NCBI RefSeq assembly: GCF_019799965.1
Contig: NZ_JABGCJ010000007.1
Span: 62,001-126,000, forward strand
Source of the DNA: Modestobacter italicus
GTDB taxonomy: Bacteria; Actinomycetota; Actinomycetes; Mycobacteriales; Geodermatophilaceae
Reading direction: 5' to 3'
DNA length: 64,000 nt
Shown: piece by piece, positions 1 to 7,445 of the stretch
Position numbering within the stretch: position 1 is the stretch's first letter
Layout of the letters: each line of letters starts with the position of its first letter
The notes under the pieces: generated by a model
The model's database searches: none
Told to the model about the DNA's origin: nothing
The model's input: the letters and a program-made list of their open reading frames with translations, nothing else
Program-made: the position numbers and the translations under genes

Positions 1-35
1 GTGGCGGTCAGGGTCATCCGCGGGCGATCAGCCAT
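1..35 (-). CDS. 5' end of a truncated minus-strand gene, product unknown
   Basis: An ATG at 35 opens a frame (MADRPRMTLTA) that runs off the left edge of the window. It is recognised only because a TAGCGT hexamer sits six bases upstream, the leaderless promoter arrangement seen at many genes here. Eleven residues are too few to name a family. Confidence 0.35.
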   Translation of the reverse strand, partial: MADRPRMTLTA

Positions 36-41
36 GCGCGG

Positions 42-47
42 ACGCTA
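42..47 (-). promoter_or_regulatory. Putative leaderless -10 element (TAGCGT)
   Basis: TAGCGT on the minus strand is separated by six bases from the ATG at 35. This matches the TANNNT-N6-8-start pattern recurring across the window. No clear -35 was identified. Confidence 0.35.
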
Positions 48-54
48 GCCACCC

Positions 55-245
55 TCACCGACGGAACGACAGCCCTTGCTCGCCCAGCGCCGCCCGCAGC
101 AGGCTGGTCACCCGGGGGCCGACCCCGTGCAGCGCGGCCGGCTCCGCCTCGGTGTGCTCGGCCACCTGGGAGAGCCCGGTGATGCCGGCGGCAGCGAGGG
201 CCCGGGTGGCCGGGGCCCGATCGCGGGCAGGTCGTCGCCGGTCAC
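55..245 (-). pseudogene. Frameshifted helix-hairpin-helix mini-protein
   Basis: Reading leftward from a GTG at 245, the first codons give MTGDDLPAIG. The frame then breaks, and the frame one base over continues as PATRALAAAGITGLSQVAEH and on to GVGPRVTSLLRAALGEQGLSFRR before a stop at 55. Together these look like the roughly 65-70 residue actinobacterial helix-hairpin-helix (nucleic-acid-binding) mini-protein, with the HhH core around ALHGVGP. The span is 191 bases, one short of a whole number of codons, so one base seems lost near 'PAIG/PATR'. It is either a real pseudogene or a sequencing error; the rest of the reading is well conserved, which suggests a recent event. Confidence 0.6.
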
Positions 246-311
246 GTCAGGGAGGACCCGATCGTGACGCGGAGTTCATCGGCGACCTTCCCGAGGTGGG
301 TATCTCAGCAC

Positions 312-317
312 TAAGGT
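312..317 (+). promoter_or_regulatory. Putative leaderless -10 element (TAAGGT) of the hydantoinase operon
   Basis: TAAGGT lies eight bases before the ATG at 326, and no Shine-Dalgarno sequence is present. It supports the 326 start over the longer in-frame extension back to 152, which would overlap the HhH relic antisense. Confidence 0.4.
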
Positions 318-325
318 TTCTCGGC

Positions 326-2389
326 ATGAGCGCTCGGCGGGTCCGCATCGGCATCGACACCGGGGGGACGTTCACCGACGTCGTCGCCGTCGACGAGGAG
401 ACCGGCGAGGTCGCGACGACGAAGACCCCGTCGACCCCCGGCGACCCGGCCGACGGCTTCCTCGCCGGCGTGCGCAAGGTGCTGGGCCAGCTCGACCTGG
501 ACGGCTCCGCGGTCGCCGCGGTCAGCCACGGGACGACGGTGGCGACCAACCAGCTGCTCGAGGGCAAGCTGGACCGGATCGGCTTCATCACCACCGAGGG
601 CTACGGGTCGGTGCTGGAGATCGCCCGGCAGTCGGTGCCCGACGGCTACGGCAACAGCTACTTCTGGGTCAAGCCGCCCCGGATCGTGCCCGCCGACCTG
701 GTCCGCACGGTGCGCGGGCGGCTCGACGTCACCGGCGCCGAGGTGCGGCCGTTCGACCGGGACGACGCCGTCGCCGCCGCCCGGTTCTTCCGGGACGCCG
801 GGATCACCACCATCGGCGTCTGCTTCCTGCACTCCTACGCGAACGACGCACACGAGCGGGCGATGCTCGACGTGCTCCACGTGGAACATCCCGGCGCCGT
901 CGTCAGCATCTCCAGCCAGGTGCTGCGCGAGTACCGCGAGTACGAGCGCTCGGTCACCACCCTGGTCGACGCGGCGGTGAAGCCGAAGGTCGGCGCCTAC
1001 GTCACCAACATCCGCCGCCGGCTCGACGAGATCGCCCCCGGCGTGCCCTTCTACGTGATGAAGAGCAACGGCGGCGTGCTGTCGGCCGCCGAGGTGGTGC
1101 ACCAGCCGATCACCACGATGCTCTCCGGCCCCGCCGCGGGTGCACTGGGCGCCGCGCTCATCGCCGGCACCGCCGGTTTCGACCGGGTGCTGACCTGCGA
1201 CGGCGGCGGAACGTCCACCGACGTCACCGTGGTCATCGACGGCGAGCCGACGCTGACCACCGAGGGTTCGGTCGGCGACTACCCGTCCAAGATCCCGATG
1301 ATCGACGTCGTCACCGTCGGCGCCGGCGGCGGCTCGATCGCCTGGCTGTCGCCCGAGGGCACGCTCAAGGTGGGCCCGAAGTCGGCCGGCGCCGACCCGG
1401 GGCCGATCTGCTACGACAACGGCGGCGAGCAGCCCACGGTCACCGACGCGCACGTCGTCCTCGGCCGGATCCCCCCGCACCTGCTGGGTGGGGAGATCCC
1501 GCTGTCGGTGGACGCCGCCCGGGCCGGGCTGGAGCGCCTCGGCGGCGAGCTCGGCCTGACCGTGGAGGCGCTGGCCACCGGCATCCTGGAGATCTCCGCG
1601 TGGAACCAGGCCAACGCGCTGCGCCAGGTCACCGTGGCCCGCGGCCTCGACGTCCGCGACTTCACGCTCACCACGTTCGGCGGCTCCGGGTCGCTGCTGG
1701 CCTGCCGGCTGATGGACGTGCTCGGCCTGCCGCGCACCCTGGTGCCGCCGAACCCGGGCAACGTCAGCGCCTTCGGGCTGCTCACCGTCGACGTCCGCAA
1801 CGACTACGTGCAGACGATGGTCGCCCGGCACGCCGACGTCTCCCCCGCCACGCTCGCCACCGCCTTCGCCGACCTCGAGGGCCAGGCGGAGGTCGCCCTG
1901 GACGGCGAGGGCTTCCCGCGCAGCGAGCAGCGGATGCAGCGCACCGCCGACCTGCGCTACGTCGGCCAGGCGTTCGAGGTGCGCGTGCCGGTCGGGGACG
2001 GCGAGCTCGACGACGCGGCCATCGACGCCGTCGCCACCGCCTTCCACGCGGCCCACCACCAGCTCTACGGCTACGACTTCGCCACCGACCCGCGACAGGC
2101 GGTGGAGTGGGTGAACCTGCGGGTCAGCGGGATCGGGCCGATCCGCCGTCCGGAGATCGTCGAACTCGCGCCGTCCGGCCGGGACGCCCGTCGTGGCACC
2201 CGCCCGGTCTTCTTCGACGAGTGGGTGGAGGCGCCGCTGTTCTGGCGGCCCGACCTCTCCCCCGGTGACGAGGTCAGCGGCCCGGCGATCGTCGAGGAGT
2301 TCGGCTCCACCGTCCCGGTGCACCCGGGCTTCACCGCCACCGTCGACCGTTTCGGCAACCTGCTGCTCACGAAGGAGACCGCCCGATGA
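326..2389 (+). CDS. Hydantoinase/oxoprolinase family protein, subunit A
   Basis: 687 residues, close to the usual size of the HyuA/5-oxoprolinase N-half family. The N-terminus carries the ASKHA phosphate-binding signature GIDTGGTFTD, followed by HGTTVATNQLLEGK, the LSGPAAG loop and a second glycine-rich CDGGGTSTDV motif. The family uses ATP to open cyclic amides (hydantoins, 5-oxoproline) or to carboxylate ketones, always with a B subunit; the exact substrate cannot be read from sequence. The stop overlaps the start of the B-subunit gene as ATGA, so the two are translationally coupled. No transporter or dedicated hydantoinase lies beside the pair, so the substrate stays open. Confidence 0.9.
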   Translation: MSARRVRIGIDTGGTFTDVVAVDEETGEVATTKTPSTPGDPADGFLAGVRKVLGQLDLDGSAVAAVSHGTTVATNQLLEGKLDRIGFITTEGYGSVLEIARQSVPDGYGNSYFWVKPPRIVPADLVRTVRGRLDVTGAEVRPFDRDDAVAAARFFRDAGITTIGVCFLHSYANDAHERAMLDVLHVEHPGAVVSISSQVLREYREYERSVTTLVDAAVKPKVGAYVTNIRRRLDEIAPGVPFYVMKSNGGVLSAAEVVHQPITTMLSGPAAGALGAALIAGTAGFDRVLTCDGGGTSTDVTVVIDGEPTLTTEGSVGDYPSKIPMIDVVTVGAGGGSIAWLSPEGTLKVGPKSAGADPGPICYDNGGEQPTVTDAHVVLGRIPPHLLGGEIPLSVDAARAGLERLGGELGLTVEALATGILEISAWNQANALRQVTVARGLDVRDFTLTTFGGSGSLLACRLMDVLGLPRTLVPPNPGNVSAFGLLTVDVRNDYVQTMVARHADVSPATLATAFADLEGQAEVALDGEGFPRSEQRMQRTADLRYVGQAFEVRVPVGDGELDDAAIDAVATAFHAAHHQLYGYDFATDPRQAVEWVNLRVSGIGPIRRPEIVELAPSGRDARRGTRPVFFDEWVEAPLFWRPDLSPGDEVSGPAIVEEFGSTVPVHPGFTATVDRFGNLLLTKETAR

Positions 2390-4269
2390 ACCACCAAGAT
2401 GGCCATTTTGGTGGCTCGGACGCCGCCGACCCGGTGCTGGTGGAGATCGTGGCCGGCACGCTGGCAGCGATCGAGAAGGAGGTGGAGACGTCGATCGGGC
2501 GGACATCCCGCTCCCCGATGATCCGCGACGCGCACGACTTCCGGGCCGGGATCCACGACCGGAAGCTGCGCAAGCTCACCGGCCGCTCCTACTCCGCCCT
2601 CGTGCAGCCGGTGGTGCGCGACCACCCGATCGACGCGATGAACCCCGGGGACGTCTTCTTCCACAACGACGTCTACCTGTCCGAGGGCGGGATCGGCCAC
2701 CTGCCCGACCTGTGCGTCACGGTGCCGGTGTTCGCCGACGTCGCCGGCCGGCCGACCGTCGTCGCCTTCATCCAGGCGTTCGGCCACCACGACGACATCG
2801 GCGGCGCGGTGCCGGGCTCCATGCCGTCGGCGGCCACCAGCGTGTTCGAGGAGGGCCTGATGGTCCCCCCGATCAAGCTGTGGGACCGCGGCGTCCGCAA
2901 CGACGCCGCGCTGGCGATCATGACCCGCAACTCGCGGATGCCCGACTCGCTCGCCGCCGACCTGGACGCCGAGTGCTCCGCCTGCCTGGCCGGGGCGCGG
3001 CGGCTGGGCGAGCTGTTCGAGCGGTACGGGGTGGCCGCGGTCGAGGCGTGCTTCGAGTCGATCCTGAGCAGCTCGACCGAGGTGTACCGGCGGGAGATCC
3101 TGTCCCAGATCCCCGACGGCTCCTACGTCTGGGAGGACTACGCCGAGCACGACGGCGTGGACGAGCCGCAGCTGCACCGGCAGCGGATCACGCTGACCAT
3201 GGACTCCACGAAGGACGTCCCGCTGGTCATCGACTTCACCGGCACCGGCCCGCAGGCCAAGGGCCCGATCAACCACTGCGGCGACTACGCCGACGGCAAC
3301 TTCCTGAAGAAGTGGCTGGCGCCGATCCTGCGCAACCTGGCCGAGTCGCCGGAGCGGATGGCGCAGCTGGACGTCAACGAGGGCGTCGTCCCCCTGATCG
3401 AGATGCGCTTCCCGGAGAAGGGCACGCTGCTCACCCCGATCTTCCCGGCGCCCACCAACGCCCGGACGTTCGTGATCCTGCGGCTGCTCGGCGTGCTGGC
3501 CGGGGTGCTGGCCAAGGCCACCGGCGGCCGGATGCCCGCCGACCAGGAGACGATCCGGTACACCGGCGTGTACGGCACCGACGCGAACGGCGAGCCGTAC
3601 CTGATGCGCGAGGTGCTCGGCGGCGGCTCCGGCGGCCGGTACTACGCCGACGGAGAGGACACCATCCACGTCGTCCCCGACTCCCGGAACCTGCCGACCG
3701 AGTTCACCGAGTCCCGGTTCCCGCTGCGGATCGAGCGGCTCGCGCTGGCGATGGACTCCGGCGGGCCGGGCCGGTACCGCGGCGGCTGCGGCTACGAGAA
3801 GGACATCCGGGTGCTGCGCGACGCGCACTTCATGTCCATCGCCGACCGCTCGATCCTGTCCTGCTGGGGGGTCAAGGGCGGCAGGGCCGGGCGGCCCTTC
3901 TCGATCACCGTCGACCCGGGGGGGCCCGACGAGCACGAGGTCGACGCGCTGGCCGACGCCGAGCCGCTGAAGGCCGGCACCGTCGTCCGGGTGCGGACGA
4001 CGGGCGGCGGCGGCTGGGGCGACCCGCTGGACCGGCCGGTCGCCGAGGTGCTGCGCGACATCGCCTGGCACAAGGTCAGCGTCGCCGGCGCCCGGGACGA
4101 CTACGGCGTGGTCGTCCGGGACGACGGGACGGCGGACGACGCCGCCACCGAGGCGCTGCGGGCGTCGATGCGGGCCGACCGGCCGGACGTCGAGCCGTTC
4201 TTCGACCGCGGCCCGGGCTACGCGCTGCTGTCCGGCGGCGCGGCGTTCAACGAGTTCGACCTGCTCTGA
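2386..4269 (+). CDS. Hydantoinase B/oxoprolinase family protein, subunit B
   Basis: 627 residues, starting in a four-base ATGA overlap with subunit A. Family landmarks include SPMIRDAHDFRAGIHD near the start, the metal-site-like HNDVYLSEGGIGHLPD, the FGHHDDIGG loop and a glycine-rich C-terminal third (GGGSGGRYYADGED, GGGGWGDP). HyuB-type subunits form a large complex with HyuA and supply the second half of an ATP-dependent amidohydrolase or carboxylase. Together with the gene before, this is a minimal two-gene operon. Whether it acts on hydantoins, 5-oxoproline or an aromatic ketone is undetermined. Confidence 0.9.
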   Translation: MNHQDGHFGGSDAADPVLVEIVAGTLAAIEKEVETSIGRTSRSPMIRDAHDFRAGIHDRKLRKLTGRSYSALVQPVVRDHPIDAMNPGDVFFHNDVYLSEGGIGHLPDLCVTVPVFADVAGRPTVVAFIQAFGHHDDIGGAVPGSMPSAATSVFEEGLMVPPIKLWDRGVRNDAALAIMTRNSRMPDSLAADLDAECSACLAGARRLGELFERYGVAAVEACFESILSSSTEVYRREILSQIPDGSYVWEDYAEHDGVDEPQLHRQRITLTMDSTKDVPLVIDFTGTGPQAKGPINHCGDYADGNFLKKWLAPILRNLAESPERMAQLDVNEGVVPLIEMRFPEKGTLLTPIFPAPTNARTFVILRLLGVLAGVLAKATGGRMPADQETIRYTGVYGTDANGEPYLMREVLGGGSGGRYYADGEDTIHVVPDSRNLPTEFTESRFPLRIERLALAMDSGGPGRYRGGCGYEKDIRVLRDAHFMSIADRSILSCWGVKGGRAGRPFSITVDPGGPDEHEVDALADAEPLKAGTVVRVRTTGGGGWGDPLDRPVAEVLRDIAWHKVSVAGARDDYGVVVRDDGTADDAATEALRASMRADRPDVEPFFDRGPGYALLSGGAAFNEFDLL

Positions 4270-4308
4270 GCAGGCGCGCTCCGGCGGGTCGAGGCAGGCT
4301 GCACACCG

Positions 4309-4446
4309 ATGACCGAGAACGAGAACGACGGCCCCAACCTGCACCCCGGCCAGTACGACGAGGGCGGGACCGGGGGCATGGCCACCCGTGAGCTGCAGGC
4401 CCGGCACGCCGACGACCCGGAGGACCGGCCGGACGAGCAGGACTGA
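4309..4446 (+). CDS. Small acidic hypothetical protein (45 aa)
   Basis: ATG at 4309, TGA at 4444-4446, beginning MTENENDGPNLHPGQYDEGG. The predicted protein is highly charged, rich in Asp/Glu/Asn/Gly and ends DDPEDRPDEQD. It has no hydrophobic segment or signal peptide. It sits 39 bases after subunit B and ends four bases before the convergent DUF1992 gene. Codon use is the same GC3-rich style as its neighbours, and the composition resembles small intrinsically disordered proteins of high-GC actinobacteria. No function assigned. Confidence 0.55.
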   Translation: MTENENDGPNLHPGQYDEGGTGGMATRELQARHADDPEDRPDEQD

Positions 4447-4450
4447 GGGG

Positions 4451-4930
4451 TCAGGCCGCCCGCCGCCGGAGCCATCGGCGGCGGGCAGGTGCCGGGGCAG
4501 GCACCTCCGGCTCGGGGACGACGGCCGGCCGGGTGCGGCGCCACTCGGCGACCACCTCCTCGACGTCCGGCATGCCGACCGGCACCCACGGCCCGTCGAC
4601 CGGCCGGCGGTAGTACTGGTCGACCCGGGCGACGTGCGCCTCGACCACCGCGCGGGCCAGCTCCTCGGTGGGCTGCCGGGCGACCCGGGCGGGCAGCTCC
4701 TCGCGTTCCTTGCGCAGGGCCAGGCCGGTGGGCAGCATCGCCGCGACGTCGGCCTCTTCCCGCTTGGCCCACTCCAGCGCCCACTCGTAGCTGCTCTTCT
4801 CCCGGTCCCGCCGGGGCAGCGGCTTGCCCGCGCCGGCCAGCCCCTCCAGGTCGCCGCGCTCCCGGGCCTGGACGATCTGGTGCTCGACCCAGCTCTCGAA
4901 GGTCATCCCCTCGGGCTTGCGTTCCGTCAT
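4451..4930 (-). CDS. DUF1992 (DnaJ-homologue subfamily C member 28-type) protein
   Basis: 159 residues with the conserved DUF1992 opening: FESWVEHQIVQARERGDLEG, then AGKPLP and a helical LALRKEREELPARV segment. This domain is also found in eukaryotic DNAJC28; its biochemical role in bacteria is unknown. The start at 4930 was chosen because GGAGGA lies about six bases upstream and the domain begins within nine residues; the frame extends further upstream but antisense to the NUDIX gene. The C-terminus is a Pro/Glu-rich linker ending in a basic RRRWLRRRAA tail. Confidence 0.8.
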   Translation of the reverse strand: MTERKPEGMTFESWVEHQIVQARERGDLEGLAGAGKPLPRRDREKSSYEWALEWAKREEADVAAMLPTGLALRKEREELPARVARQPTEELARAVVEAHVARVDQYYRRPVDGPWVPVGMPDVEEVVAEWRRTRPAVVPEPEVPAPAPARRRWLRRRAA

Positions 4931-4972
4931 CGGCGTCCTCCTCCACGTGCGCCGTCTGCCAGTCTCTGCCCC

Positions 4973-5500
4973 ATGCGGACGACGAGCACCCGTGAGGTCT
5001 ACCGGAACCCCTGGATCCGGCTGCGCGAGGACGCGATCGAGCTGGACGACGGGTCGCCGGGCATCTACTCCGTGGTGGAACGCCCCGACTTCGGTCTCGT
5101 CATCCCCGCCGCCGAGGACGGGTTCTGGCTGGTCGAGCAGTACCGCCACCCGCTGGGCCGGCGCTCCTGGGAGTTCCCGCAGGGCACCTGGCCGGCCGGT
5201 GCGGGCGGGTCGGCGGAGGAGCTGGCCCGCGCCGAGCTCGCCGAGGAGACCGGGCTGCGGGCCGGCACGCTGCGCCACCTCGGCCACCTGGACCTCGCCC
5301 CGGGGCTGGCCACCCAGGAGTTCGACGTCTGGCTGGCCACCGACCTGACCGCCGGCCCCACCGCCCGGGAGGCGTCCGAGGCGGACATGGTCAGCGCCTT
5401 CGTGACCGAGGCCGAGCTGCGGGCGATGATCGGCGACGGGCGGTTCACCGACGGGCCGTCACTGGCCGCGCTCAGCCTGTTGCTGCTCGACCGGAGCTGA
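4973..5500 (+). CDS. NUDIX hydrolase (ADP-ribose pyrophosphatase-like)
   Basis: 175 residues. The NUDIX box is visible at GAGGSAEELARAELAEETGL, with the catalytic AEETG core; the usual Arg of the RE pair is Ala here. The upstream FWLVEQYRHPLGRRSWEFPQG is typical of ADP-ribose/ADP-sugar pyrophosphatases (NudF-like), which hydrolyse nucleoside diphosphates linked to another group. The start at 4973 is preceded by CAGTCT seven bases upstream, a variant of the leaderless arrangement. The gene is divergent from the DUF1992 gene across 42 bases. Confidence 0.85.
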   Translation: MRTTSTREVYRNPWIRLREDAIELDDGSPGIYSVVERPDFGLVIPAAEDGFWLVEQYRHPLGRRSWEFPQGTWPAGAGGSAEELARAELAEETGLRAGTLRHLGHLDLAPGLATQEFDVWLATDLTAGPTAREASEADMVSAFVTEAELRAMIGDGRFTDGPSLAALSLLLLDRS

Positions 5501-5550
5501 GCCTGGCGCGTCCAGGAGTGAACCGGCCCACATCCGGGAAGGGGAACGGC

Positions 5551-5946
5551 ATGGACGAGCCCGATCACAGCGCCGAGGTCACGGTCACCGCCCAGGACGA
5601 CACGTCAGCGGAGATCCAGCTCGTCGGCGAGCTGACCGAGGACGCCCGTCGTCCGCTGGTCCGCGTGATGACCGACCTGATGCTCGGCAACGCCCAGCTG
5701 CGCCAGGTGCAGCTGGACACCTGCGGGGTCACCTTCATGAACTCCGCCGGGATGTCGGCCCTGGTGCAGCTGCAGAAGATGGCCGAGCCGCGCGGCATCG
5801 AGCTGACCCTGACGGTGCAGAGCGCCGCGGTGGCCCGGCCGCTGCAGCTGTCCGGCCTGTGGCGCCGGTTCACCATCGTCGACCGCCGCGAGGGCCACCC
5901 GGAGGACGTGCACGAGGGCATGCACCCCGGCGCCGAGCACCGCTGA
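5551..5946 (+). CDS. STAS-domain protein (anti-anti-sigma factor-like)
   Basis: 131 residues with a single STAS fold: beta strand ELVGEL-like start, then LRQVQLDTCGVTFMNSAGMSALVQL. The serine in the MNSAGMSALV loop is at the usual phosphorylation position of SpoIIAA/RsbV antagonists. Such proteins bind an RsbW-like kinase and free a sigma factor when dephosphorylated. The ATG at 5551 has GGGAAGGGGAAC just upstream and is preferred over an in-frame GTG at 5518. It stands alone here, with possible partners (HATPase and SpoIIE proteins) elsewhere in the window. Confidence 0.8.
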   Translation: MDEPDHSAEVTVTAQDDTSAEIQLVGELTEDARRPLVRVMTDLMLGNAQLRQVQLDTCGVTFMNSAGMSALVQLQKMAEPRGIELTLTVQSAAVARPLQLSGLWRRFTIVDRREGHPEDVHEGMHPGAEHR

Positions 5947-5980
5947 CCGCCGCTCGGACGACCGTGGCGGACAGGGTCCG

Positions 5981-6517
5981 TCAGCTGGGGTCGGGGGTGC
6001 CGCCGGGGACCCGGCCCAGCGTGATCAGCCAGCGGCGCAGCAGCCCGGCCAGCTGCTCCCGCTCCTCCGCGGACAGCCCGGCCAGCATGCCGTGCTCGGT
6101 GTCCAGGTGGTCCGGGAGCGCGGCGTCCAGCGCCGTCCGGCCGGCGTCGGTCAGGGTGACCACGACGGCCCGGCCGTCGGCGTCGCTGCGCCCGCGGGTG
6201 ATCAGGCCCTTCTCCTCGAGCCGGTCCAGCCGCTGGGTGATCGCCCCGGAGGTGACCAGCGCGGTGCGCATCAGCGCGGTGGGGGTCAGCTGGTAGGGCG
6301 CGCCGGCCCGGCGCAGCGCGGCGAGGACGTCGAAGGACGGCGCGTCGAGGCCGTGCCGGGCGAAGGTGGCCCGCTGGGCGAGGAAGACCTCGCGCTGCAG
6401 CTGGCTGACCCGGCCGATCACGCCCATCGGCGAGCAGTCCAGGTCCGGCCGCTCCCGGGCCCACTGGTCCAGGATCACGTCCATCGCGTCGCCGGTGGAC
6501 ACCACCTGCTCGCTCAC
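5981..6517 (-). CDS. MarR family transcriptional regulator
   Basis: 178 residues. The winged helix spans roughly residues 45-120, with LAQRATFARHGL, the recognition region ALMRTALVTSGAITQRLDRL and the wing KGLITRGRSDADGRAVVVTL; ends in a helical dimerisation segment. The start is a GTG overlapping the stop of the NmrA-like gene (GTGA), so it is the second gene of a two-gene operon. A MarR protein co-transcribed with a reductase usually represses its own operon in response to a phenolic or oxidant ligand; that is inference here. Confidence 0.88.
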   Translation of the reverse strand: MSEQVVSTGDAMDVILDQWARERPDLDCSPMGVIGRVSQLQREVFLAQRATFARHGLDAPSFDVLAALRRAGAPYQLTPTALMRTALVTSGAITQRLDRLEEKGLITRGRSDADGRAVVVTLTDAGRTALDAALPDHLDTEHGMLAGLSAEEREQLAGLLRRWLITLGRVPGGTPDPS

Positions 6518-7380
6518 GCAGGCGCCCCGGGAGAGGCCACCCCGAGGTGGGTGAGGTCGAGGTCGGCCAGGTGGTCGGCGAAGGTGCGGGGCGGCCGGCC
6601 GAGCAGGTCGGTGAGCACCCGGGGGCTGCCGGTGAACCCGTGCGCTCGGTAGTGGTCGAACATGGTGCGCCGGCAGCGGCCGGCGAAGGAGGTGGGCACC
6701 TCCCCGCCGGGGATGACGTCGTCGGCCTCCACCGGCTCGCCCAGCCGGGCGGCGATCCGCTCGGCGATCTCCGGGGCGGTGAGCGCCTCGGGCCCGGCGG
6801 CCTCGAAGGTGCCGGCGTCCAGGCCGTCCTCGGTCAGCAGCACCGCGGCGGCCTCGGCGACGTCGCGCAGGTCGACCAGCGACTGCGCCGCCTTCAGGCC
6901 CCAGTAGCTGCGCAGCACCCCGCTGGCCTGCACCGCCTCCAGCTGGGTGTCGATGTTCTCCGCGTAGGCGCAGGGCTGCAGCACGCGCCACGACCGCAGG
7001 CCACTGGCGTCCAGCGCCTCCTCGGCCTGGTCCTTGGCGGCGTGGTGGGGCATCACGCGCAGCTGCGGACGGAGCACCGAGTGGTAGACCAGCCGCGGCA
7101 GCCCGGCCCGCCGGGCCTCGGCGAACAGGGCTGGGGCACCCTCCGCCTCGTCGGGGTCGAAGTTGGGCCAGATCAGGTACATCGCGTCGGCGCCGGCCAG
7201 GACCTTCGACCAGGCCATCGGCTGGGTCAGCTCGGCGACGACGACCTCGGCACCGAGCTCGGTCAGGTCCGGGCGGGGGCCCCGCCGGGAGACCACGGCC
7301 CGCACCTGCTCGCCGCGGGCTCGGAGTGCCCGCACGACGGCGGTCCCCGTCTGGCCCCCGGCGGCCGTCACCACGATCAC
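6514..7380 (-). CDS. NmrA-like / SDR-a5 family NAD(P)-binding protein
   Basis: 288 residues. The Rossmann glycine motif is at the extreme N-terminus (VVTAAGGQTGTAVVRAL), the form seen in NmrA-like atypical short-chain dehydrogenases. These bind NAD(P) and act either as quinone or flavin-type oxidoreductases or as redox sensors. Residues around VYHSVLRP and the C-terminal DHLADL helix fit the atypical SDR layout. It starts with GTG at 7380, six bases after TAAGGT, and is followed with a four-base overlap by the MarR gene. The substrate is unknown. Confidence 0.85.
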   Translation of the reverse strand: MIVVTAAGGQTGTAVVRALRARGEQVRAVVSRRGPRPDLTELGAEVVVAELTQPMAWSKVLAGADAMYLIWPNFDPDEAEGAPALFAEARRAGLPRLVYHSVLRPQLRVMPHHAAKDQAEEALDASGLRSWRVLQPCAYAENIDTQLEAVQASGVLRSYWGLKAAQSLVDLRDVAEAAAVLLTEDGLDAGTFEAAGPEALTAPEIAERIAARLGEPVEADDVIPGGEVPTSFAGRCRRTMFDHYRAHGFTGSPRVLTDLLGRPPRTFADHLADLDLTHLGVASPGAPA

Positions 7381-7386
7381 ACCGAC

Positions 7387-7392
7387 ACCTTA
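7387..7392 (-). promoter_or_regulatory. Putative leaderless -10 element (TAAGGT) of the nmrA-marR operon
   Basis: TAAGGT on the minus strand is six bases before the GTG at 7380, identical to the hexamer upstream of the hydantoinase operon. It is abutted upstream by a palindrome at 7393-7405. Confidence 0.45.
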
Positions 7393-7405
7393 GGTCTGAG
7401 AGACC
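7393..7405. promoter_or_regulatory. Inverted repeat, candidate MarR operator
   Basis: GGTCT-GAG-AGACC forms a perfect five-base inverted repeat directly against the -10 hexamer of the NmrA-MarR operon. A repressor bound here would block RNA polymerase, so autoregulation by the co-transcribed MarR protein is plausible but unproven. Confidence 0.4.
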
Positions 7406-7445
7406 GTTCCGGGTCGTCGCCGTGCCCTCTCCGGGTGAGCGCCGC

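Noticed and set aside
311-2506. Long open frame (731 codons) antisense to the hydantoinase A gene
   Set aside because: A shadow of a high-GC gene: the translation is low-complexity, rich in Arg/Gly/His/Val, with no family motif, while the plus strand encodes an intact HyuA.
2071-4407. Antisense and out-of-frame open reading frames across the subunit B gene
   Set aside because: Composition and lack of motifs mark them as GC-driven shadows of the real B-subunit frame.
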